Positions 45,049 through 51,729 of a stretch of 64,000 nucleotides of DNA are shown here, in pieces. How positions within the stretch are numbered: position 1 is the stretch's first letter; each line of letters starts with the position of its first letter. This DNA is from JBHIBC01 sp046758905 (lineage in GTDB: Bacteria; Acidobacteriota; Polarisedimenticolia; Gp22-AA2), in the NCBI GenBank assembly GCA_046758905.1, contig JBHIBC010000001.1, positions 45,178-109,177 of the forward strand. The letters run 5' to 3'. The notes under the pieces are model-generated. The model made no database searches and was not told where the DNA came from. It saw nothing but the letters and a program-made list of their open reading frames with translations. Position numbers and translations under genes: made by a program.

Positions 45049-47549
45049 CCGACGACGATGTTGAGCAGCCTCCCCGGCAGGTAGATCGTCTTCCTGAGCT
45101 CGCGCCCCTCGAGGTGGGCGGCGACCCGGCGATCGGCGCGGGCCAGCTCGACCACCTCGGCCTCGGGGAGGGACGCGGTCACGCGCAGGCGGCCGCGCAC
45201 CCTCCCGTTGACTTGGACCACGAGCTCCACCTCGTCCTCCTCGAGCCAGCGCGGCTCGGGCCGCGGCCACGGCTGCCCGAGGGCGCTTCCCGTCCCGCCC
45301 AGCGCCGCCCACAGCTCCTCCGAGACGTGCGGCGCGAACGGCTGCAAGAGGAGGGCCAGGGTCGACCCCAGCTCCTTGAGGTAGGGGGCGTCCCCGTCCC
45401 GCCACCCCCTGGCGAACTCCTGACCCGCGTTGAGCAGCTCCATGGCCGCGGCCACGGGCGTGTTGAGGTGCAGGCGCCGGTCGATGTCGACGGTGACCCT
45501 GCGGATGGTCCGGTGGATCTTCCGCCTCAGGGCGGCGCGACGCTCGTCCCCGGCGCCGTCGCCGGGCCCGAGCCGCGCCGCGGCGGCGAGCTCGCCCGAG
45601 CGGGGCATCAGCAGCCGCCACACCTTCTCCAGGAAGCGGAAGCAGCCCTCCACGCCCCGCTCGTCCCACTCGAGGTCCTTCTCGGGCGGCGCCGCGAACA
45701 GAGTGAACAGGCGCGTCGTATCGGCGCCGTAGCGGCGGATCAGGTCGTCGGGGTCGACGATGTTCCCCTTCGATTTCGACATCGCCGTCCCGCCCTTGAG
45801 CACCATGCCCTGGCAGAGGAGGCTCTTCACCGGCTCGCCCGTCGACGCCAGGCCAAGGTCGCGCAGCACCTTGGCGAAGAACCGGCAGTAGATGAGGTGC
45901 ATCGTGGCGTGCGTGATCCCGCCGATGTACAGGTCGATCGGGAACCACGAGGCGATGATGTCCGGCGCGAACGGAGCGCCCTCGTTGCGGGGGTCGCAGT
46001 AGCGGTAGAAGTACCAGGAGGAATCGAAGAAGGTGTCCATGGTGTCGGACTCGCGGCGCCCCGGGCCGCCGCACCTCGGGCAGGGGGCCCTGAGGAACGA
46101 TTCGTCCCGCGCCAGGGGGGAGCCGCCCGCCCCGGTCAGCGGCACCTCCTCCGGGAGCACGACCGGCAGATCCTGGTCGGGGACCGGGACCGTCCCGCAC
46201 CCGTCGCAGTAGATCACCGGGATCGGAGTCCCCCAGTACCGCTGGCGCGATATCCCCCAGTCCAGCAGCCGGTAGTGGACCGAGGCGCGCGCGTACCCGC
46301 CCGACTCGCCCGCCCGGAGCATCTCCCGGCGCGCCTCTCCGGAGGTCCGCCCCGCGTAGGGTCCCGAGCGGACCAGCACCCCGTCCTCGACCATCGCCGC
46401 CTCCGGCTCGTCGTCGCTCGGCGCCGCGCCGGGAGGGACGATCACGGTGCGGATCGGGAGGGAGTACCTGCGCGCGAACTCGTAGTCGCGCTCGTCGTGC
46501 GCCGGGACCGCCATGACGGCGCCTGTGCCGTACCCCATGAGGACGAAGTTGGCGACGAAGACCGGCAGCGTGTCCCCGCTATAGGGATTCCGGACCCTGA
46601 GCCCGGTGTCCACCCCGGCCTTCTCCACCGGCTCCTCTCCCGGCGCCGCCGGCGCGCGCCGCTCCTGCTCGCGCAGGAAGGCCTCCACCCGGCGCCCGCG
46701 GGGCGACCCCCGCGGGACGCGCGACAGGATCGGATGCCCCGGGGCCACGACGCAGAACGTGGCGCCGTAGATCGTGTCGAGGCGCGTCGTGAACACCTCG
46801 ACCGAGTCGGGCGCCCCGCCGCCCGGCGCGCCGACCACCGGGAAGCGGACCAGCGCCCCCTCGCTGCGTCCGATCCAGCTGCGCTGCATCGATCGGACCC
46901 GCTCCGGCCAGCCCGTCAGGCGGTCCAGCTCGGCGTCGAGCTCCTCGGCGTACGCGGTGATCTTCAGGAACCACTGATCGAGCTCCTTCTGCCCCACCGC
47001 ACAGTCGCAGCGCCAGCAGCGGCCCCCCTCCACCTGCTCGTTGGCGAGGACCGTCCGGCACGAGGCGCACCAGTTCACCGCCCGCCGGCTGCGGTAGGCC
47101 AGCCCCCGCTCCAGCATGCGCAGGAAGAACCACTGGTTCCAGCGGTAGTAGTCGGGACGGTGCGCGGCGATCTCCCGGTCCCAGTCGTAGGACAGCCCCA
47201 GCCGGCGCAGCTGCCGCCCCATGGCGGCGATGTTGTCATCGGTCCACCGGGCCGGGTGTACGCCGCGCTGGATCGCCGCGTTCTCGGCGGGCAGGCCGAA
47301 GGAGTCCCATCCCATCGGGTGGAGCACCTGGCGGCCGCGCATGCGGTGGTAGCGGGCCACCGCGTCGCCGATGGCGTAGTTGCGGACGTGCCCCATGTGC
47401 AGGCGGCCCGAGGGGTAAGGGAGCATCTCGAGACAGTAGAAATGGGCGCCGCGCGGCTTGGCCGGCGCCGCGAACGCGCGCGCCTGCCGCCAGCGCTCCT
47501 GCCAGCGCCGCTCGATGGTGTCGAAGAGCTCCCTGTAGTCACCCCGCAT
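45045..47549 (-). CDS. leuS: leucyl-tRNA synthetase
   Basis: Class I synthetase charging tRNA-Leu, 834 residues, normal for bacteria. YPSGRLHMGHVRNYAIGD near residues 45-62 contains the HIGH-type motif (HMGH), and MSKSKGNIVDP near 588 is the KMSKS loop. NWCASCRTVLANEQV and CWRCD near 160-180 form the zinc-ribbon insert. The CP1 editing domain (about 220-420) includes the Thr-rich FTTRLDTIYGAT segment and the conserved Asp in PAHDERDYEFA that hydrolyse mischarged tRNA. It heads the leuS-lptE-holA-guaA-dnaE run and is divergent from the peptide/exopolysaccharide locus. Confidence 0.96.
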   Translation of the reverse strand: MRGDYRELFDTIERRWQERWRQARAFAAPAKPRGAHFYCLEMLPYPSGRLHMGHVRNYAIGDAVARYHRMRGRQVLHPMGWDSFGLPAENAAIQRGVHPARWTDDNIAAMGRQLRRLGLSYDWDREIAAHRPDYYRWNQWFFLRMLERGLAYRSRRAVNWCASCRTVLANEQVEGGRCWRCDCAVGQKELDQWFLKITAYAEELDAELDRLTGWPERVRSMQRSWIGRSEGALVRFPVVGAPGGGAPDSVEVFTTRLDTIYGATFCVVAPGHPILSRVPRGSPRGRRVEAFLREQERRAPAAPGEEPVEKAGVDTGLRVRNPYSGDTLPVFVANFVLMGYGTGAVMAVPAHDERDYEFARRYSLPIRTVIVPPGAAPSDDEPEAAMVEDGVLVRSGPYAGRTSGEARREMLRAGESGGYARASVHYRLLDWGISRQRYWGTPIPVIYCDGCGTVPVPDQDLPVVLPEEVPLTGAGGSPLARDESFLRAPCPRCGGPGRRESDTMDTFFDSSWYFYRYCDPRNEGAPFAPDIIASWFPIDLYIGGITHATMHLIYCRFFAKVLRDLGLASTGEPVKSLLCQGMVLKGGTAMSKSKGNIVDPDDLIRRYGADTTRLFTLFAAPPEKDLEWDERGVEGCFRFLEKVWRLLMPRSGELAAAARLGPGDGAGDERRAALRRKIHRTIRRVTVDIDRRLHLNTPVAAAMELLNAGQEFARGWRDGDAPYLKELGSTLALLLQPFAPHVSEELWAALGGTGSALGQPWPRPEPRWLEEDEVELVVQVNGRVRGRLRVTASLPEAEVVELARADRRVAAHLEGRELRKTIYLPGRLLNIVVG

Positions 47550-47613
47550 CGTCGCCCTGTGGACCGGAGAGGGCCTCCGGACCGGACTCCGGAGGCAACC
47601 CTGTGGGGAGCGT

Positions 47614-47619
47614 ATTGTA
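47614..47619 (-). promoter_or_regulatory. possible -10 box of leuS
   Basis: TACAAT on the minus strand, 64 bases before the leuS ATG. No clear -35 is seen. The rest of the 47550-47820 gap is GC-rich and holds only this and the plus-strand promoter at 47757. Confidence 0.35.
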
Positions 47620-47756
47620 GCGGAAAAGCGCGTCCGGGCGCGCTCCCCCGTGCGGCGCGAGCACCGCCGCGAGCGGCTGCCGACGCCGCTCGCGGCGCGA
47701 CCCGCGGAGCCGCGGTTTCAGGATCGTAACGCCGGAAGCCTCGCCGGGTCCGCAAC

Positions 47757-47784
47757 TTGATGCGCCGCACTGTGAACATATATT
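47757..47784 (+). promoter_or_regulatory. promoter of the peptide-maturation and exopolysaccharide locus
   Basis: TTGATG at 47757-47762, 16 bases, TATATT at 47779-47784. The leader of about 30 bases carries GGAGG before the ATG at 47821. No other promoter was recognised in the following 16 kb, and gene spacing is minimal, so it may drive a very long operon. Confidence 0.65.
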
Positions 47785-47820
47785 GCCTGAGCTGCGGCCC
47801 GCAGCGCCAGGGAGGAACCG

Positions 47821-48969
47821 ATGCTCGGCGCCCCATCGCCACGGATCCAGCCTGCCCTCGAGAAGCCGGCCAACCGATCGACCACGCTGCTCGAGCTGCT
47901 GGCGTCCCCGTCCCCCGAGCCGGCGGCGCTGCGCCATGCGTTGCGCTGCCTGCCGGGCGCCGAGGTGCCGCGGCTGCTCGAGCGGATCCGCTTGCACCGC
48001 ATCGATGGCCTGGCGCACCGGGTCCTGAGCCGGCTGCCGCGGGGCGCTGCAGACCCGTGGCTGCGCTCCACGCTGAAGCGCCGTCACCAGCGGATCGCCG
48101 CCGCCACCCTGTCGCAGGCGCTGGCGCTGGCGGAGCTGCTGGACGCCTTCAGGAGCGCGCGCGTGCCGGTGGTGGTCATGCGGGGGCTGCGCTGCGTCGA
48201 GGCCGTCTACGGCGACGCCGGCGCCCGGCCGTTCGACGACCACGATCTCCTGATCCCCCGGGCGAGCGTCGGCAGCGCCCATGCTGTGCTCGAGCGCCAG
48301 GGGTTTCGCGAGCGGGCCCGAGGGCTGTACCGCCGTGGCGGTGTGCTCGTCGACCTCCACACCGACGCGCTGGGGGCGAGGCGACGCCCCACCCGCCTGG
48401 CGGCCTTCCCCGTGTGGACCGAGGTCCTGTTGGCGCGCGCCGTGCCGGGGGTGGTGGCCGGTGCCCCCGCCTCGATCCTCCCCCTCGAGGACGAGCTGCT
48501 CCTGCTGGCCATCCACGTCGTGAAGCACTCCTTCGATCGGCTCATCCGGGTCGCCGATCTGGCGCACCTGATCGCGAGCCGCGCCTCGTCGATCGATTGG
48601 GAGGCGCTGCGCCGCCGGTGCGAGGCGACGCGCACCGACAAGCTCCTCGGGTGGGCTCTGGAGGCGGCCGCCCTGCTGGGCGCGCCGTCGCCGCCGGAGC
48701 TGCGCGCGGAGGGCGGCGCGGGCCGGCTCGAGAGAGCCCTGATGCGGCGCGCGCTGGCGTGGAGGCCGGTGCCGTACACGGGAGAGATCCTCATGGCCCT
48801 CGCCATCCCCTCCCGCGCCCGACGCCTGGCGTTCCTCCTGGACGCGCTGGTGCCGGGAGGAGAGGTGCCGGACGGCCTGCGCAGGAGGACCGCCTTCGTC
48901 TCCGGACGGACCGTGGCTCTGATGCGCGACGGCGTCCGGCACATCGCTTCCCGCGGAGGCGGCCGGTGA
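47821..48969 (+). CDS. nucleotidyltransferase family protein (NTP_transf_5-like)
   Basis: A 382-residue cytoplasmic protein resembling the uncharacterised nucleotidyltransferase family often found beside PqqD-like and HprK-like genes. The core VPVVVMRGLRCVEAVYGDAG near 115-134 is followed by RPFDDHDLLI, which supplies the D-x-D-type metal site of the polymerase-beta fold. The middle contains LEDELLLLAIHVVKHSF, typical of the family's helical half. The last 60 residues are basic and helical. It is the first gene of the locus. The product could transfer a nucleotide to a peptide, sugar or protein; the acceptor is not known. The next start overlaps its stop as GTGA. Confidence 0.82.
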   Translation: MLGAPSPRIQPALEKPANRSTTLLELLASPSPEPAALRHALRCLPGAEVPRLLERIRLHRIDGLAHRVLSRLPRGAADPWLRSTLKRRHQRIAAATLSQALALAELLDAFRSARVPVVVMRGLRCVEAVYGDAGARPFDDHDLLIPRASVGSAHAVLERQGFRERARGLYRRGGVLVDLHTDALGARRRPTRLAAFPVWTEVLLARAVPGVVAGAPASILPLEDELLLLAIHVVKHSFDRLIRVADLAHLIASRASSIDWEALRRRCEATRTDKLLGWALEAAALLGAPSPPELRAEGGAGRLERALMRRALAWRPVPYTGEILMALAIPSRARRLAFLLDALVPGGEVPDGLRRRTAFVSGRTVALMRDGVRHIASRGGGR

Positions 48970-49280
48970 GCGCCCCGGACCTCGATCGCGTCGCCCTGCA
49001 CCCCTCTCCCGATGTGGTCTCGCGGGACATCGCGGGTGAGCATCTGCTGGTGCCGGTGCGCCGCGGTGCGGCGCAGATGGATTACATCTTCACCGCCAAC
49101 CGGGTCGGGGCGCGCATCTTCGGCCTGCTCGACGGCCGCCGCGCGGCGCTGGAGATCGCGCGGCTCGTCAGCCTCGAGTTCGAGGTCGCACCGGAGCGCG
49201 CCCATGCGGACGTCCTGGGGTTCCTGCTGGCGTTGTGGCGCTCGGGGCTGGCGCGCCCGGTGGAGGAGCGAGGTCCATGA
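48966..49280 (+). CDS. PqqD-like peptide-binding protein (RiPP recognition element)
   Basis: A 104-residue protein with the PqqD winged-helix fold used by RiPP enzymes to grip the leader of a precursor peptide. DRVALHPSPDVVSRDIAGEHLLVPV (strands at the N-terminus), NRVGARIFGLLDGRRAALEIARLV and EFEVAPERAHADVLGFLLAL match the PqqD pattern of beta strands followed by three helices. GTG at 48966 overlaps the nucleotidyltransferase stop and its own stop overlaps the radical SAM start as ATGA. Known PqqD domains deliver peptides to radical SAM/SPASM enzymes, and here the partner is the next gene. Confidence 0.85.
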   Translation: MSAPDLDRVALHPSPDVVSRDIAGEHLLVPVRRGAAQMDYIFTANRVGARIFGLLDGRRAALEIARLVSLEFEVAPERAHADVLGFLLALWRSGLARPVEERGP

Positions 49281-50590
49281 CCGCCTGTCACGAAGTCTCC
49301 TACAGCGAGTGGGGCAACGCTGTGCGGCGAGCCAGCCGGGGAACGCGCCTGCCGCTTTCCGGATCGTTCGAGATCACCTTCCGGTGCAATCTCCGCTGCG
49401 TCCACTGTTACATCCCCGACTTCTCCGGCAGGGGCGAGTTGACGACCGGCGAGGTCAAGAGGGTGCTGGACGAGATCGCCGACGCGGGCTGTCTCTGGCT
49501 TCTGCTGACCGGGGGAGAGATCCTGACGCGGAAGGACTTCCCCGAGATCTATCTGCACGCCAAGCGGCGGGGCTTCCTGCTGACCCTGTACACCAACGGC
49601 ACGCTCCTTGATGCCCGCACCGCCGATCTCCTCGCGGAGTACCCGCCCCTGGGCACGGAGATCACCCTGTACGGACTGTCGGACGAGACCTATCTCAGGA
49701 CCACGGGGTTCCCCGGCCGCTTCACCGCCGTGCGCCGGGCGATCGACCTGCTGCTCGAGCGGGGCTTGCGTCTCGCCCTGAAGGCGGTGGCGATGGAGCC
49801 GCTGTCGGGCGAGATCCACCGCATGGAGGAGTTCTGCCGCTCGATCGGCGTCCCTTTCCGCTACGACCCGATCATCCACGCCCGCCTGGACGGATCGCTG
49901 GCCCCGACCAAGGCCCGGCCCGCGCCCGAGCGGGTGGTCGGCTACGACGGCGACGATCCGGCGCGCATGGCGGAGTGGCGGAAGTACTACGAGCGCTATG
50001 TCCTCGAGGCGCCGCGGACCGATCTCCTGCTGTCGTGCGGCGCGGGGCTCAACAGCTTCCACATCGACCCCAAGGGGGTTCTGCTCACCTGCGAGGCGCT
50101 GCCGCTCAACGGGTACGACCTGCGGCGGGGCAGCTTCCTCGAGGGATGGTACGGCATCGTCGGGGAGCTTCGCGATCGCAGGGCCGCCGCCGGGAACGTC
50201 TGCGCCGGCTGCGAGCTGCGCGGCATGTGCGACCGCTGCCCGGCCACCGCGACCCTGGAGACCGGCAGCCCCGACGGGTGGATACCGTACTTCTGCGAGA
50301 TCACCTACCGCCGGGCCGCCCTGCTCGAGAGGGCCAACGGCAACCGGGAGAAAGCCGAGCGCTATCTCGCGCACGCCCGTGAGGTCGCCGCCGGCTGGAC
50401 CCCTCCGGGCGCCATTCTTCCGCGGGCGATCGGGGCCGGCGGCAGCGCGAGCCCCTGTGGGTCGGGGGGGTGCTCCTCGGGCGCCTGCGCGGCGGGGGCC
50501 GCGCGGCCGCAGACCTCCCGTCCGATCCGGACCGAGATCCCCGGGGCATCCCCCGGGCCGAGAAGGAGGGAGACCGATCATGAATCGTGA
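49277..50590 (+). CDS. radical SAM/SPASM peptide maturase
   Basis: A 437-residue iron-sulfur enzyme expected to modify the adjacent precursor peptide. The SAM-binding CxxxCxxC is in TFRCNLRCVHCYIPD, Cys37, 41 and 44. LLLTGGEILTRKDF near 75 is the GGE motif that contacts SAM. The SPASM domain (about residues 253-340) carries CGAGLNSFHIDPKGVLLTCE and a later NVCAGCELRGMCDRCPA, giving the Cys set for auxiliary [4Fe-4S] clusters. After the catalytic part comes an unusual Gly/Ser/Cys tail (SPCGSGGCSSGACAAG). The ATG at 49277 overlaps the PqqD stop. The chemistry (thioether, C-C crosslink or other) cannot be read from sequence. The 3' end overlaps the precursor gene by 11 bases. Confidence 0.88.
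   Translation: MTACHEVSYSEWGNAVRRASRGTRLPLSGSFEITFRCNLRCVHCYIPDFSGRGELTTGEVKRVLDEIADAGCLWLLLTGGEILTRKDFPEIYLHAKRRGFLLTLYTNGTLLDARTADLLAEYPPLGTEITLYGLSDETYLRTTGFPGRFTAVRRAIDLLLERGLRLALKAVAMEPLSGEIHRMEEFCRSIGVPFRYDPIIHARLDGSLAPTKARPAPERVVGYDGDDPARMAEWRKYYERYVLEAPRTDLLLSCGAGLNSFHIDPKGVLLTCEALPLNGYDLRRGSFLEGWYGIVGELRDRRAAAGNVCAGCELRGMCDRCPATATLETGSPDGWIPYFCEITYRRAALLERANGNREKAERYLAHAREVAAGWTPPGAILPRAIGAGGSASPCGSGGCSSGACAAGAARPQTSRPIRTEIPGASPGPRRRETDHES
50564..50569 (+). promoter_or_regulatory. strong ribosome binding site of the precursor peptide gene
   Basis: AGGAGG inside AAGGAGGG, ten bases before the ATG at 50580 and within the radical SAM coding end. It is stronger than most sites in the locus and supports translation of the small gene. 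Confidence 0.6.
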
Positions 50591-50771
50591 CCATACGAAG
50601 GCGGGGACGGGGCCGCGGCAGGCCTACGAGCCCCCTCAGCTGCGGCGGGTTCGCCTCGTGCCGGATGAGGCGGTCCTGGCCTCCTGCAAGAACAACGTCA
50701 CCAACGGGCCAACCGGGATCGCGGGCAAGTGCATCGGCCAGCCATCCCAGTGTTTCATGAATGAGTCCTAA
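50580..50771 (+). CDS. candidate RiPP precursor peptide
   Basis: A 63-residue peptide, shown not by length but by context: strong SD, overlap with the radical SAM gene before it and with the kinase gene after it. Residues 1-34 look like a leader, with EPPQLRRVRLVPDEAVLA, whose short strand-then-helix pattern fits binding by a PqqD-like protein. The core starts near SCKNNVTNGPTGIAGKC and contains Cys36, Cys51 and Cys58 with Asn, Gly, Pro and Thr. The end is SQCFMNES. Three Cys residues make thioether or iron-sulfur-dependent crosslinks plausible. There is no GG cleavage site; processing after LA or SC is a guess. I do not recognise a named class. Confidence 0.72.
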   Translation: MNRDHTKAGTGPRQAYEPPQLRRVRLVPDEAVLASCKNNVTNGPTGIAGKCIGQPSQCFMNES

Positions 50772-51702
50772 GGCGGAGAACAGCCTCGTCCTGGAGGTGG
50801 CCCGGATCGGTCTGGAGATCCAGGCGACCGACGCGGACATCCGCCTGGTGGCCGAGCCGGCGCACCTGCCGTTCCTCGCGGAGGCCCCGGGGGGGGACTG
50901 CTCCACCGTGATCCTGGGGCCGTCTTCGGGACGCGCCCTGTACCGCGTGCGGGGCAAGACCCTGTTCGACACGGGGTCGGTGTGGCGGCTGCAGGAGTAT
51001 GGCGAGCACCGCCTGCTCACTTTCCGCTCCCCCATCTTCGGACGGGACCCCTACCTGTCGGTCGAGTTCGACCGCGACTACAGCCACGGGATCGGGCAGA
51101 CCCTGATCGGCGGCCCCCACCTCGGCCACGGGGAGCTGCACCCGTTCGTCTACCCCTTCGACGAGGTGGTCTTCCTCGCGCGGCTGGCGCGGAACCGCGG
51201 CGTCCTGGTCCACGCCTGCGGCCTCTCCGATCGCGGGCGCGGCCTCCTCTTCCTCGGCACCTCGGGGGCCGGCAAGACGACCACGGCGCGCCTATGGAAG
51301 ACCCGCCCCGGCGTGACCATCCTGTCGGACGACCGGATCGTGATCCGCGCGGAGGGGAAGGGCTACCGCATCTACGGAACGCCCTGGCACGGAGAGGATG
51401 GCTGGGAGGCCCCGGGCTCGGCCCCCCTGCGGGCCATCTTCATCCTGGATCAGGCGCCGAGGAACCGCGTGCAGGAGATCCCGCCGTCCGCGGCGGTGGC
51501 GCAGATGATGGTGCGGGCGTTCCCCGCCATGTGGGACCAGGAGGGCCTCGAGTTCGCGGTCCGGTTCCTAGCGCACATGGCCGAGGCGCTGCCGGTGCGC
51601 CGGCTCCAGTTTCTGCCGGAGCCCTCGGCGGTCGACTGCGTTCTGGACGCCGTCGGCGGCCCGGCGGTCGCGGGCCCGCGCGGCGACGGGGAGGAGCGCT
51701 GA
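50761..51702 (+). CDS. HprK-like serine kinase/phosphorylase-fold protein
   Basis: A 313-residue protein related to the C-terminal domain of HPr kinase. The P-loop is GTSGAGKTTTARLW with Lys172, followed by ILSDDRIVIR near 190, which holds the acid residues typical of HprK-like kinases, and YGTPWHGEDGW near 213. The N-terminal 150 residues are a different, strand-rich domain without a clear match. Such proteins occur beside PqqD-like and NTP_transf_5 genes in lasso-peptide clusters and in HPr-rel-A type systems; there the substrate is often the peptide or its carrier. The ATG at 50761 overlaps the precursor by 11 bases, so all are coupled. It ends 27 bases before the next gene. Confidence 0.85.
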   Translation: MSPKAENSLVLEVARIGLEIQATDADIRLVAEPAHLPFLAEAPGGDCSTVILGPSSGRALYRVRGKTLFDTGSVWRLQEYGEHRLLTFRSPIFGRDPYLSVEFDRDYSHGIGQTLIGGPHLGHGELHPFVYPFDEVVFLARLARNRGVLVHACGLSDRGRGLLFLGTSGAGKTTTARLWKTRPGVTILSDDRIVIRAEGKGYRIYGTPWHGEDGWEAPGSAPLRAIFILDQAPRNRVQEIPPSAAVAQMMVRAFPAMWDQEGLEFAVRFLAHMAEALPVRRLQFLPEPSAVDCVLDAVGGPAVAGPRGDGEER

Positions 51703-51729
51703 GGGCCGTTTCGCGAGTGGGGACAATGG

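Noticed and set aside
49998..50579. Upstream extension of the precursor frame to 257 codons
   Set aside because: It runs through the radical SAM gene in a different frame with Arg/Pro/Ser-rich residues; the strong SD and the ATG at 50580 define the small gene.
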